From Ignisphaera sp. (GTDB taxonomy: Archaea > Thermoproteota > Thermoprotei_A > Sulfolobales > Ignisphaeraceae): a stretch of DNA of 60,545 nt. The stretch's first letter is position 1. The number at the start of each line of letters is the position of its first letter. Positions 1 through 8,590 of the stretch are shown here, one piece after another. Location of the stretch: the NCBI GenBank assembly GCA_038735125.1, contig JAVYNU010000007.1:1-60545 (forward strand), given 5' to 3'. The position numbers and the translations under genes are program-made. The notes under the pieces were generated by a model. It had not been told where the DNA came from. It saw only the letters and a program-made list of their open reading frames with translations, and did not search any database.

Positions 1-295
1 CTTCTCTAGTAATTATCAGCGGCTCTATTGGGGCACCCACAGCTGTTATGCATGGCACTACAAGATCTATTCTCTCTGTTGGTTTCTTAGGCAGCTCATC
101 CCCAACAACTACCAGAACATCTATATCGCTCCATTCGTTAAAATCCCCTCTAGCATATGATCCAAATAGGATGACCAGGTCGATACTGTGAAATATTCTC
201 TTAACACATTCAGCAAATTCTCTTGCTTTCCTCAAAGCCTGGTTAGCTCTTCTTATTCTCTCCTCAATAACCTTCTCCAAACATCTCTCACCCAC
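1..295 (-). CDS. MNT-type nucleotidyltransferase (partial, runs off the left edge)
   Basis: This is a minimal nucleotidyltransferase, the usual antitoxin partner of HEPN toxins. The reading frame shows the polymerase-beta-like signature GSYARGDFNEWSDIDVLVVV, that is GSx10DxD, whose two Asp residues bind metal. It is read from the minus strand and its C-terminus lies beyond base 1. The start is taken as GTG at 293-295; a TTG at 278-280 is an alternative. Either start lies inside the end of the upstream HEPN gene, so the two are translationally coupled, as is typical of HEPN/MNT pairs. In studied pairs the MNT protein adenylylates the toxin; that is known for the family and not visible here. 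Confidence 0.8.
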   Translation of the reverse strand, partial: MGERCLEKVIEERIRRANQALRKAREFAECVKRIFHSIDLVILFGSYARGDFNEWSDIDVLVVVGDELPKKPTERIDLVVPCITAVGAPIEPLIITRE

Positions 296-696
296 TCAAT
301 GACGCTTTCGGCAAGTCTTACTGCTTCCTCAGCCTCATTGTCAGTATAATATTCTTCTGGCACCCCCTCGCTCCAAGCATCAGGATATCTTGTAGGTATG
401 TAGAATTTGCTTAATCTAGCCAGTGCCTCATAGATATTTAGGGGGATCTCTATATTCATATTCTTTAAAGCATTTCCAAGCTCAATTAGTGAATGTCCAG
501 TCTTAGGATTGCCAAGACCCCACAAAAGAGCTTTAAGGGCTTTCTCAGCTGCTTGGTGAGCTTTGAAACAAGACCAATTATAATCTCCATTAACTTTATC
601 CCTCCTAGCAGACTCAAGAGTAAGTACAGCGCTTCTCATCCATCTATTGAATTCATTTTCATCGACGATATTCAAAGCGCCCCACAACCTTCTCAA
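253..696 (-). CDS. HEPN domain protein (toxin partner of MNT)
   Basis: A 147-residue all-helical HEPN domain protein of the COG2250 type. The diagnostic stretch is around residues 40-60, where 'SCFKAHQAAEKALKALLW' matches the HEPN core helix, followed by a GHSL motif. The C-terminal helix ends in RRLLRRE. It overlaps the downstream MNT gene, so the pair is one operon. A canonical RX4-6H RNase motif is not obvious, which is common in this subgroup. Role: probably the toxin or ribonuclease half of a toxin-antitoxin pair, inferred from family and neighbour. Confidence 0.8.
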   Translation of the reverse strand: MRRLWGALNIVDENEFNRWMRSAVLTLESARRDKVNGDYNWSCFKAHQAAEKALKALLWGLGNPKTGHSLIELGNALKNMNIEIPLNIYEALARLSKFYIPTRYPDAWSEGVPEEYYTDNEAEEAVRLAESVIEWVRDVWRRLLRRE

Positions 697-892
697 TAAA
701 TATAGTTGTTAAACAGGATAAAAGTTTTCACCTTTACACATAATACTTGCTACCTAGGTAACCAAGATCTATATAGCTTATTCTGTATCTATGAAGTTAG
801 CTACTATAACAATTACAAATCTACTCCTACAACAGCTCCTCAAACACTATTGCATAAGAGCAAAAAATGTTCTTATAATATATCAAGCAAAG

Positions 893-2098
893 CTATTTTG
901 AAGCTACATCTCTAATCTTCTTTGAAAGCTCTTTTGCTAGACTCCGTAAATTCTCTACATCCTCTTTAGACGGCGTTACATTGATTTTAACTACCCCAAC
1001 AAGCTCTGCTTTAAGATCACTCAACATTTCTTCTAGTTGTCTATCAGCTGCAGTACCCCAGGCATACAAAGTTATTATTGCTAGGTACTTTGTTGGAGGC
1101 TTTAGTAGCTTGGTCAGATATGCTGCTTGGACTGTTAATGGATGTGCATTTAATACTACTGTTGGTGTTGCTACCACAATTGCTCGAGAATCGACAAGAT
1201 CTTTTGCAACATCACCAACATCTGCCACAGCAAGATCGTGTAAAACAACCTCTATCTCATTAGATTTAAGCTCATCGGCAAACATTTTAACGATTTTCTC
1301 TGTGTAGTGCCACATTGACACATAGAGTATCGTTGCCTTCTCTCTAGTCTCGCCTCTTGCCCACCTATAGTAGTTTTCAATGATTTTTCTCGGGTTTCTG
1401 TAGATAGGTCCGTGGGAAGGCGCTATAATCTTTATATCTAGATCAGCTATTTTCTTTAGTGCATTCAGCGCATTATTTTTGAAGGGCATCATTATCTCGC
1501 CAAAGTATCTCTGGGCATGGTAAATCAAATCCTCTACCTCATCATCCCACAGACCTTGTGCTACATGAGCTCCAAAGAAATCGCATGGAAATAGCACCCC
1601 ATCTTCAACCAGATATGTAAACATAGTTTCTGGCCAGTGGAGCATCGGAGCCTCTATAAATCTAAGAGACTTCCCACCTAAATCAATGGTTTCGTCATCC
1701 CTAACAATAATTATCCTTTCATCTGCTACGCCATAGAATATCCTAGCCATTTTGGCCCCAATAGCTGTTGTTATGAGTTTTGCCTTGGGTGAGAGGTTAA
1801 GTATGTAGGGTATGACACCAGCATGATCTGGCTCAGCATGGTTCATAACAACATAGTCTAGTTTAGATGGTTCAACAACTGATGAGATCCTTTCCACTAA
1901 CTCGTTTTCAAATCCGGGATTCACAGTATCTATCAAGACTATCTTTTCTGTGCCCACAACAAGATAAGAGTTGTAGGAAGTGCCCCTGGGAAGTGGTATG
2001 AGAGAATCGAAAAGTCTTCTACTGATATCTCTTGCACCAACCCAGTATACATTATTGACTATTGGAATAGCTCTATACATTACATCCACCAAAACCAT
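893..2098 (-). CDS. FprA-family A-type flavoprotein (flavodiiron protein)
   Basis: A flavodiiron protein of 401 residues, the usual length. Such proteins reduce O2 to water or NO to N2O in the cytoplasm of anaerobes. The N-terminal metallo-beta-lactamase fold carries the diiron ligands: HAEPDH at residues 87-92 (H87, E89, D91), the later His in LHWPET, the Asp in FPCDFFGAH, and the His in PSHGP. A flavodoxin-like FMN domain follows from about residue 255 (ATILYVSMWHYTEK). All expected ligands are present, so it should be active. It lies 412 bp from a ferritin-like gene on the same strand, which fits an oxygen-defence role. Whether O2 or NO is the substrate cannot be told. Confidence 0.93.
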   Translation of the reverse strand: MVLVDVMYRAIPIVNNVYWVGARDISRRLFDSLIPLPRGTSYNSYLVVGTEKIVLIDTVNPGFENELVERISSVVEPSKLDYVVMNHAEPDHAGVIPYILNLSPKAKLITTAIGAKMARIFYGVADERIIIVRDDETIDLGGKSLRFIEAPMLHWPETMFTYLVEDGVLFPCDFFGAHVAQGLWDDEVEDLIYHAQRYFGEIMMPFKNNALNALKKIADLDIKIIAPSHGPIYRNPRKIIENYYRWARGETREKATILYVSMWHYTEKIVKMFADELKSNEIEVVLHDLAVADVGDVAKDLVDSRAIVVATPTVVLNAHPLTVQAAYLTKLLKPPTKYLAIITLYAWGTAADRQLEEMLSDLKAELVGVVKINVTPSKEDVENLRSLAKELSKKIRDVASK

Positions 2099-2510
2099 AT
2101 GTAGATAAAGTATTCTATTATAAAAATTTCTATTGTAAAACCTTTTCCATTATTCAAACGCAGAATAGAGCACTGGAAACCATTGGTTGATTCATAGTGG
2201 CTAGGGATTTTTCTTTCCTTTATACAGAGCTTTATATAGACTTAAAACGGATTGCATCACAAACACCATAGACACCTCGTGGATTATCGTAGGGCAGTTA
2301 ACGGAAAGCAATGTTTTCAAAGCTTTGATTACATTTTACATAATTTGCAACATAGTGGTTAACAGGTTTATTGTGAGGTATTTGACGTGTAGAATAGCTT
2401 GGGGAGGGACTATAGACTAGGGCATTTCTTAGTGCTAAACCCATACATACTAATTGATTCGTTGGTTGTGCTCTAACTATGGATCCATACCGAATTTTTA
2501 TGGCGTGCAA
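2099..2510. other. intergenic region, no gene seen
   Basis: An AT-rich spacer between the ferritin-like and FprA genes. Short open frames exist but none has a recognisable family, a good start or coding character. It should hold the FprA promoter and the 3' end of the ferritin-like transcript. I see no convincing RNA gene. Confidence 0.5.
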
Positions 2511-3038
2511 CTATATTGATGTTGCTATAGCTCCATCAATTTTTTTAAGCATTTCTTCATGCCATTTCTCGTCGAGAGCAATTTTCTTGAATAGCAGCTC
2601 AATCGAAGAGAGGGTGCTGGGATCAGCACAATTACGCAGTTCCTCTTTTAGACTTAGGAGAGGTAGCAAGAGTTTATGGTATGTTTCTTCGCCCACGGCA
2701 TTCTCAAGCCATATCTGCTTCTCTATAAACTTCTTCAAATCTATGTGCCTACCACTAGAAACCTCTTCAAAGAGTTCTTGGAGAACTAACCACGGCATGC
2801 CAATGACTTGGGAACAGTCATCGATTTCTTCGTAGAGGTTGTAGAGCCTTGCTATCATGTCTATAAGCTCTGCATGCTTGCTACTTTCAATAGCTATGGC
2901 AGCTAGTATAGCCCTAGCCTCACGCTCCTTAGGAGAGTCTTTAAGTTTTTCGGCATAGGTCAGTAGAAGTTTTGCTACTAGGTGCTCCAGCCTATAGCTA
3001 CAATAGAGCTTTCTTTTCACAATCTGGCATGGGTCCAA
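2511..3038 (-). CDS. ferritin-like/rubrerythrin-like helical protein
   Basis: A 175-residue, mainly helical protein. Residues around 50-60 read AIESSKHAELI, an ExxxHxE-type diiron helix of the ferritin/rubrerythrin superfamily, and near the C-terminus ALDEKWHEEML supplies a second E...H..E helix. A middle helix has ENAVGEETYH. This suggests a four-helix bundle binding two metals, with a role in peroxide or iron handling. There is no rubredoxin CxxC domain. The start is TTG at 3036-3038. It sits upstream of the FprA flavoprotein on the same strand. Exact subfamily unknown. Confidence 0.7.
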   Translation of the reverse strand: MDPCQIVKRKLYCSYRLEHLVAKLLLTYAEKLKDSPKEREARAILAAIAIESSKHAELIDMIARLYNLYEEIDDCSQVIGMPWLVLQELFEEVSSGRHIDLKKFIEKQIWLENAVGEETYHKLLLPLLSLKEELRNCADPSTLSSIELLFKKIALDEKWHEEMLKKIDGAIATSI

Positions 3039-3367
3039 GGTGTTTCATCCTGTTATTTGCATGTAGCAATAGATTTTAATACATTTTCTCGAAACCTGTC
3101 TACATAACCTATACTTGCATCACTTTTTAGCTTTTTCAGAAGCCTTAAGCCCCAATTTTCTAACCTGTTGAGGGGTAGAGCATTTACAAGTCCTCGTTTT
3201 ATCTATCTACTTGGCCTTGTTTTTATTTGTAAGAGCTATGCGAGGAGGTTGATGATTAATTTTTGTCAGCTCCTCTTTTCCGAGCTTTAGCATAGAGTTG
3301 GTGAACCCAAAATATACTGGCAATACCCATTGTTCTAAGCGCTATAGTTGTATTGATGGATATACGT
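3039..3367. other. intergenic region, no gene seen
   Basis: A spacer with no supported gene. One short minus-strand frame near 3130-3205 gives a Lys-rich peptide but has no start codon, so I do not annotate it. Confidence 0.45.
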
Positions 3368-4033
3368 CTAAGCAGATGGTTTTTGCTTCACCAGGTTCTG
3401 GATGATGTTTACCACGTCATCTATGTTTTTGGCTATGAATCTTGGGCTTGCTTTTGTTTCTAGGCACCTTCTCCAGCATATCAATATGGATACAGCCCCT
3501 ATTCTATTGGCTGGTGCTATATCGTATTCTGTGTCCCCAACTATAACAGCATTTGTTGGCTCAACGCCTATTCTCTCCAATGCTTTGAGGAACATCTCTG
3601 GATCTGGCTTTCTCTTCGAAACCTCGTCGCTTCCAACATAGGCATCTATATACCTAGCTATATTGTTTGCTTTGATAACACTCTCTATCACTTTTCTTGG
3701 GACAGACGATGCTATGGCTATTCTCAGACCCATTTTCTTCAGGTTCTCGAGAGCCTTGTCAACACCTGGAAAGATTTTGACCTCACCGATCTTTGATAGG
3801 TATATTCTCTGCTTAACCTCGGCAAGTCTCTGGGCCATTTGCATGTCCTTGGTTATGTTGTATGCTATGTCGATTGGAGCCAAGCCAACAAGACCTCTAA
3901 CAAACTCTACAAATTTCTCCTCATCCTCAGCGCCCTTGACTATGCCAAGAGCCTTGCAAGCCTCTTTCCACGCATAAACATGCACCTCAACACTGTCGAC
4001 AAGAGTCCCATCGAGATCGAAAACAACCCCCAT
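3368..4033 (-). CDS. HAD-superfamily phosphatase (phosphoglycolate phosphatase/beta-phosphoglucomutase type)
   Basis: A subfamily I HAD hydrolase with the four canonical motifs in order: FDLDGTLVDS (nucleophile Asp) at the N-terminus, IASSVP (motif II Ser), KRKPDPEMF (motif III Lys) and VGDTEYDI (motif IV acidic pair). A helical cap domain lies between motifs I and II. It removes phosphate from a small metabolite; the substrate cannot be told. I use the ATG at 4031-4033 (MGVVFDLDG). A second ATG at 4037-4039 has a GGTGAT ribosome-binding site four bases away and is equally possible. The longer upstream frame to 4102 adds residues not typical of the family. Confidence 0.88.
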   Translation of the reverse strand: MGVVFDLDGTLVDSVEVHVYAWKEACKALGIVKGAEDEEKFVEFVRGLVGLAPIDIAYNITKDMQMAQRLAEVKQRIYLSKIGEVKIFPGVDKALENLKKMGLRIAIASSVPRKVIESVIKANNIARYIDAYVGSDEVSKRKPDPEMFLKALERIGVEPTNAVIVGDTEYDIAPANRIGAVSILICWRRCLETKASPRFIAKNIDDVVNIIQNLVKQKPSA

Positions 4034-4164
4034 AATCATCTCGATCACCAAACTCTTGGCTTCAGTATCTGTGTGCTGTGAATGGACAAGAGTTAAAAGC
4101 ATATCTATGGAGACAAAATAGCGTTTCCTAACATTGTTTTGCTGAAAAAGCAGGTATAGTTTTA

Positions 4165-5667
4165 TCAGCTTGACAAATTGATTTTCCTGAACCTCCAGAA
4201 CCCCAAGCTAAACAATCCTATGTTCCACAGCAGTGGAACCGCTATTGCAAGTACAGAGTTGAGAGCGGATATCTCATTTACAGCTCCGTAGGATAGGAGT
4301 ATATAGTACCTAGCTATATTGACGAATTGTAGAGGATTCAAATATGATAGTTTGTATGACAGTTCTTGGTAGCTTGTGCTCATAATACTTATCCCAAGCA
4401 TGAATGCTATAGCTATGGTGGCTAAACTCCATAGCATTGCGAATAAAATGTATAAAGTGATTGATATGGCTAGGTAGAGACCAGATCTAGTTGTGGAGGC
4501 AATGGCGTAGCATAATGTGTGGAAGGTTAGTAGCGACGCCAATATGCCTAGGTATAGTAGCATATAGCCCCAGGGATCCAGCCCAATTCTAAGAACAAGG
4601 GGCTGGAATATGGCAAGAACTATCGAGAGTATAACGGAGGAAATAACTATAATGATCGCCCCGGCTAGATACCTAGAGAGGTATAGATCAAATCTCGTCA
4701 TAGGTCTAGCCAGCACAAACTCGAGTGCTCCAGTGCTCCTAGGCTTTGCGACTAGGGTATACGAGATGTATATAACGGCTATTGGGAAGAATTCGAGGAA
4801 TAGATTCAAACCTATTGAACCTATTGCTAACTCTATATATGATCTCTCCACATTTACTTTATAGCTATAGTCAAAGCCAGCTACATTTAAGTTATGGTCG
4901 ACTTCTGAATAGAACTGGATAGCGTCTTTATTCGGGTCAAGAGACAAATCAAATTTCTCTATAGGGTGCCTTATCTCTATAGATCCTTGAGATTGGTTAA
5001 TCTGAGTGGAAGAGAAAAATATTGAGGAGAATGTATAGTTTAGCACTATGGGCTTTGTCAATTCTACGCTCATTGATGAGGTGTTTACCGTAAACGTATA
5101 TAGCCTTGCTTTCCACGATTTCAGATCATTTATAAACATTTTGAAAACATGTAGTGTAGAACCTATGTAGATATTGCCGTCACTCTTCCCACATACGAAA
5201 ATAGATGATGCAATGTGGGTGAAGTTGTATATGCCAGCAGATCTAGGAGCAATAAGCAATAATGAAAAAGCAGAAATAGTGGTACAAGAGATGTTGAGTT
5301 TCACCAGATTGGTTGATATCTCAATCATATCTATGTTGTGCCTACAGATGCTCGGGTCTTCAACGATAAATGTAGAGGTGCTCTTGAAGCTGTATATTCT
5401 AGAGCTGTTAGTTATGAGTGTTAAACTGCTTTCAACAGGGTCTCCTCTTCTATCGAATATACCGCCCATCAGAACACATCTGGTATTATTACCTTCACTT
5501 GTTTTGATATATACTGCAACTCCTTCTACATTTGGATAGTAGCCTGCTAGAAAGATGTATGCATAGTATGTTGTTGCGACGCCAAGTGCTGCAAAGAGTA
5601 CTAGCATGAGCAGGACTAGTGGTCTGAGGAGAGATCTCTTGACATCGTATATGATGGCACTTCTCAT
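4165..5667 (-). CDS. ABC-2 type transporter permease with large extracellular domain
   Basis: A 500-residue membrane protein. A first membrane helix (about residues 10-38) is followed by a roughly 240-residue Asn/Ser/Thr-rich region, probably outside the cell and glycosylated, then by about five more helices. The stretch PRSTGALEFVLARPMTRFDLYLSRY before helix 3 is the cytoplasmic loop typical of ABC-2 permeases that contacts the ATPase. Its start overlaps the stop of the ATPase gene by 4 bp, so the two form one transporter operon. The substrate is unknown; the large ectodomain is unusual. Confidence 0.85.
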   Translation of the reverse strand: MRSAIIYDVKRSLLRPLVLLMLVLFAALGVATTYYAYIFLAGYYPNVEGVAVYIKTSEGNNTRCVLMGGIFDRRGDPVESSLTLITNSSRIYSFKSTSTFIVEDPSICRHNIDMIEISTNLVKLNISCTTISAFSLLLIAPRSAGIYNFTHIASSIFVCGKSDGNIYIGSTLHVFKMFINDLKSWKARLYTFTVNTSSMSVELTKPIVLNYTFSSIFFSSTQINQSQGSIEIRHPIEKFDLSLDPNKDAIQFYSEVDHNLNVAGFDYSYKVNVERSYIELAIGSIGLNLFLEFFPIAVIYISYTLVAKPRSTGALEFVLARPMTRFDLYLSRYLAGAIIIVISSVILSIVLAIFQPLVLRIGLDPWGYMLLYLGILASLLTFHTLCYAIASTTRSGLYLAISITLYILFAMLWSLATIAIAFMLGISIMSTSYQELSYKLSYLNPLQFVNIARYYILLSYGAVNEISALNSVLAIAVPLLWNIGLFSLGFWRFRKINLSS

Positions 5668-6569
5668 TTCGATTCACCTATCACCTTAAAGAATATCTCC
5701 TCTAGGCTCGCCTCCTCCTTTTTGGTCTCCTCAACTTTGTAGCCACTTCTAACAAGCACTTCTACAATGTCTGCTGGCTCTGTCTTGGGGTTGTATATGT
5801 ATATAGCGTCTTTCTCAACTCTTACATTCTCGCTGTAGCCTCTGGCTATGTCTACTGCTCTACTGTCGAGGTTTCTCAGCTTGATTACTAGAACGGGTTT
5901 CGCACTAGCCTTTATCTCATCCATCGTCATAATTTTCACCACCTTCCCCCTGTTTATGAAGACAACTCTGTCTGCTAAGTCCTCTACCTCTTTAAGGATG
6001 TGCGACGAGAATAGAACAGCCCTATTCTCTTTCTTAAACTTTTTAACCAAGTCTCTGAAGAACGCCACACCAAGGGGGTCAAGCCCATTGAGAACCTCAT
6101 CAAATATAAAGTTATCTGGGTTGTTGATCATGGACACAGCTAGTGCAAACCTCTTCTTCATACCAAGGGAGAAGTTCTTGAGCTTTTTATTCAAAGAGTC
6201 TCCGAGACCCACCTCCTCAAGCAGCTTTCTGCCAAGCGACCTGGCCTCAGATGTTCCCATCCCATAGTAGCCAGCAAGATAGACAAAATAGTTCAATGCA
6301 CTCTCATCAGGTTCGAATATAGGTATCTCCGGAACCCAGCCAACATACCTAGAAGCATTTCTCTTGTCCCTAGTAACAGAATAGTCGTCGATAAGAACAT
6401 CTCCGCTATCAGGTGGCAGAACCCCAACACAAATCCTTATAGTAGTTGTTTTACCAGCCCCATTGGGGCCAACAAACCCAACAACCTCGCCATTCCTAAC
6501 ATCAAAAGAAACATTGTCTAACGCTTTGAATCGTCCAAAAGATTTAGATACTCTATCAATACTAATCAT
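5664..6569 (-). CDS. ABC transporter ATP-binding protein
   Basis: A 301-residue ABC ATPase of the exporter/drug (CcmA-like) class. Walker A is GPNGAGKTT near residue 35, the signature is FSLGMKKRFALA near residue 138, and Walker B is FIFDEVLNGLDP near residue 160, followed by the H-loop SSHILKEVEDL. A C-terminal regulatory tail of about 90 residues follows. It is the first gene of a two-gene operon with the overlapping ABC-2 permease. Confidence 0.95.
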   Translation of the reverse strand: MISIDRVSKSFGRFKALDNVSFDVRNGEVVGFVGPNGAGKTTTIRICVGVLPPDSGDVLIDDYSVTRDKRNASRYVGWVPEIPIFEPDESALNYFVYLAGYYGMGTSEARSLGRKLLEEVGLGDSLNKKLKNFSLGMKKRFALAVSMINNPDNFIFDEVLNGLDPLGVAFFRDLVKKFKKENRAVLFSSHILKEVEDLADRVVFINRGKVVKIMTMDEIKASAKPVLVIKLRNLDSRAVDIARGYSENVRVEKDAIYIYNPKTEPADIVEVLVRSGYKVEETKKEEASLEEIFFKVIGESK

Positions 6570-7002
6570 GTAAACACCAATGCAATTCTACCTACAATTA
6601 CCTAGCCAAAGGCAGGCTTTATATACTTAACCCTGTATCAATCAAAACAAAAATACAGATATATAGATCAAAAGATGCCAACCAATTTGACTCTGAGAAT
6701 ACGGCCCCCATATGACAGAGAGCAGTGTCTAATAAAATAGGTGTAAGTATTTTGAGATTGAGATTAGAGTAAGTGACATAATAGGCAGTATAGTTCGAGA
6801 GTATGATGACAATACTATGCAGAGGCTGTAGCGGATATTAGGTATAATATATTATTATTATAATAGTATTTAGAGTGTCTTGCACAAGGTTGTGGATAGT
6901 GACCACGTTGAATGTAAATTGTGTTGCCTGGTTTACAATTTGTGTGATAAAATGGGTTAATTATCTAAAAAAATGTGTTTTGTTTTCAGCATATTGTTAA
7001 TG
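6570..7002. other. intergenic region with an AT-repeat stretch
   Basis: A 433-bp spacer. It contains a short low-complexity stretch of TA and ATT repeats near 6846-6870, presumably an easily melted region. I see no supported gene or RNA in it apart from the small Lys-rich frame that starts beyond its right end. Confidence 0.4.
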
Positions 7003-7068
7003 TTACTTGCTCTTTTTCTCTTCCTGTTTCTGCTCTTGCTTGCTCTCCTTCTTCTTCTTGCATGCCAT
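7003..7068 (-). CDS. possible 21-residue Lys/Glu/Gln-rich peptide
   Basis: A short open frame, ATG at 7066-7068 to TAA at 7003-7005, coding MACKKKKESKQEQKQEEKKS plus a final K. It is preceded in frame by a stop, so the start is fixed if it is translated. It lies 35 bp after the flavin reductase-like gene and could share its transcript. Composition is extreme: about half Lys, the rest Glu, Gln and Ser. No strong Shine-Dalgarno is seen. It may be a basic small protein, or just a purine-rich 3' leader. The opposite strand gives a falsely hydrophobic frame. Confidence 0.3.
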   Translation of the reverse strand: MACKKKKESKQEQKQEEKKSK

Positions 7069-7103
7069 TGCGTCTCACTGTGTAATGACTTTAGCTGGCA
7101 ACA

Positions 7104-7601
7104 CTATTTAATCTGTTTTGCTTGTGACTCGTGCCATATGAGCAATGGTTTTGCTGATGTTTTGTAGGCTTTGACTGCTTCTCCAACAACTATTACATGG
7201 TCTCCAGCAGGATACTCTGCAACTAGTTTGCACTCTATTACTAGGGGGGATTGGGGTATTATGGGAGCGGTTATTGCCTGTGCCTTCAGCGGCTCTATAC
7301 CGGCTTTAGCAAACTTGTCTACGTCTCTTCCACTCAAAGAGCCAAAAACATTCATTGCAACATCTTCAAGCTCTTTGGAGACCAAGTGAATTGCAAAGGC
7401 CTTGAACTCCTTTATTAATTGATAGGTAAACCTCTTAGGAGAAATCGCAACAGCTACTAGTGGTGGATTCCAAGAAACTCTGGAAACCCATGCAGCTGTC
7501 ATACCACCTCTTCTACCAGGTGTCTGCGGGTCCCCTGCAGTTACTATTGCAAGTGGGTGTGGTATTAGATCCAAAGCCTCGAAAACATCTATAGACTCCA
7601 T
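7104..7601 (-). CDS. flavin reductase-like FMN-binding protein
   Basis: A 165-residue protein of the flavin reductase-like domain family (split-barrel FMN binding). The N-terminus MESIDVFEALDLIPHPLAIV and the following GGMTAAWVSRVSWNPPLVAVAI match the conserved FMN-binding strands (nT.AWv...s.nPP.v.v.i). The C-terminal YPAGDHVIVVGEAV is the usual GDH..vvGeV strand. Archaeal members are flavin:NAD(P)H reductases or flavoproteins of unknown acceptor. It is not in an obvious operon with a monooxygenase. Confidence 0.85.
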   Translation of the reverse strand: MESIDVFEALDLIPHPLAIVTAGDPQTPGRRGGMTAAWVSRVSWNPPLVAVAISPKRFTYQLIKEFKAFAIHLVSKELEDVAMNVFGSLSGRDVDKFAKAGIEPLKAQAITAPIIPQSPLVIECKLVAEYPAGDHVIVVGEAVKAYKTSAKPLLIWHESQAKQIK

Positions 7602-7796
7602 TTGAAATCACAGAAAAATGGTTTAGATGGTCTGGTAAAAAGGCTTTTGCGTAGTTCGCTATTCTCTTCCTTACTAATAAGCTGGGTTTAGCATGATCTC
7701 TTCCACAAAGTTTCATCGAATGTTGTTATGGGTCTGTGTTGACATATATTTGGGTATATACCATATTCAATGATTAATCCTATACATCTAAATCAG

Positions 7797-8558
7797 TTAG
7801 CTGAGTAGGGCATCTAGATAAAGCATTGTGTAGAACCCTAGGAAGAATCCTAGAGCAGATATTCTTCTATACGAGGATGTTTCGTGGAGTATCTCAGGCA
7901 GGATCTCCTCGACCACTATATAGATCATTGCACCTGCTGAAAAGCCCATTCCAATTCCCAGTATGTTGTGGGCAAATGCAAACAGTGTTGCTCCGGCTAC
8001 AGCCGACGCAGTTTCTACGAGTCCGCTTAGCACAGCTACTGCAAAGCCCTTGAATTTTCCTCTCCATAGCATTGAAAGGGGTAGTGCAACCGCCGCCCCC
8101 TCAGGAATGTCCTGCAAGCCTATTGCAATGGCGGTGGCAAAGCCGAGCTCAATGCTGTAAACAGTTGTTACACCAACTGCAAGTCCCTCAGGTATGTTGT
8201 GAATGGCTATAGCTATGGCAAGTAGAACAGCCTTTCTAAGCCTGTTCCTCATATGCTCTGGACCTTCATAACCGCTGACAATATGTTCGTGAGGGATGAA
8301 AGCATCTAGCAAAATCATTGCTATAACACCAATGGCCATGCCAATACCAACATCTGTGTAGAGACCCTTCTCAAAGGCTGGGATAATCAGGCTCGTGAAA
8401 CTGGCTACAACCATGACTCCCGAGGCAAAGCCTAGGGAGAAGTCCAGGCCCCATCTAGGCAGTCTAACCCCTGCGAGAGACGGTAGGGCGCCAACAGATG
8501 TGAGACCTGCAATGAGGAAGCCGTTTAGAAGTGCGTGGTAGATGGTGTTGTCAACCAT
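7797..8558 (-). CDS. ZIP-family metal transporter
   Basis: An eight-helix ZIP transporter of about 253 residues. Helix 4 carries the metal-site motif HNIPEGLAVG. Helix 5 has LQDIPEGAAVA, in which the usual first His is Gln, so the site may differ in metal preference. The middle loop has a short His-containing stretch (FIPHEH). The start is taken at ATG 8556-8558, with a GGTG box just upstream; a longer frame to 8579 adds seven residues. The next upstream gene, on the same strand and 32 bp away, is a CDF cation transporter, so metal import and efflux seem co-transcribed. ZIPs import Zn, Fe or Mn; the metal here is unknown. Confidence 0.9.
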   Translation of the reverse strand: MVDNTIYHALLNGFLIAGLTSVGALPSLAGVRLPRWGLDFSLGFASGVMVVASFTSLIIPAFEKGLYTDVGIGMAIGVIAMILLDAFIPHEHIVSGYEGPEHMRNRLRKAVLLAIAIAIHNIPEGLAVGVTTVYSIELGFATAIAIGLQDIPEGAAVALPLSMLWRGKFKGFAVAVLSGLVETASAVAGATLFAFAHNILGIGMGFSAGAMIYIVVEEILPEILHETSSYRRISALGFFLGFYTMLYLDALLS

Positions 8559-8590
8559 CGAAACACCTGGGACAAACATTTAAAGGTTTG

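Noticed and set aside
706-915. 69-codon plus-strand frame near the left end
   Set aside because: Composition looks non-coding and it runs into the antisense of FprA.
6973-7167. Very hydrophobic plus-strand frame resembling a membrane protein
   Set aside because: It is the antisense of the Lys/Glu/Gln-rich minus-strand peptide and of the flavin reductase gene; AAG and GAG codons read backwards give Leu and Phe.
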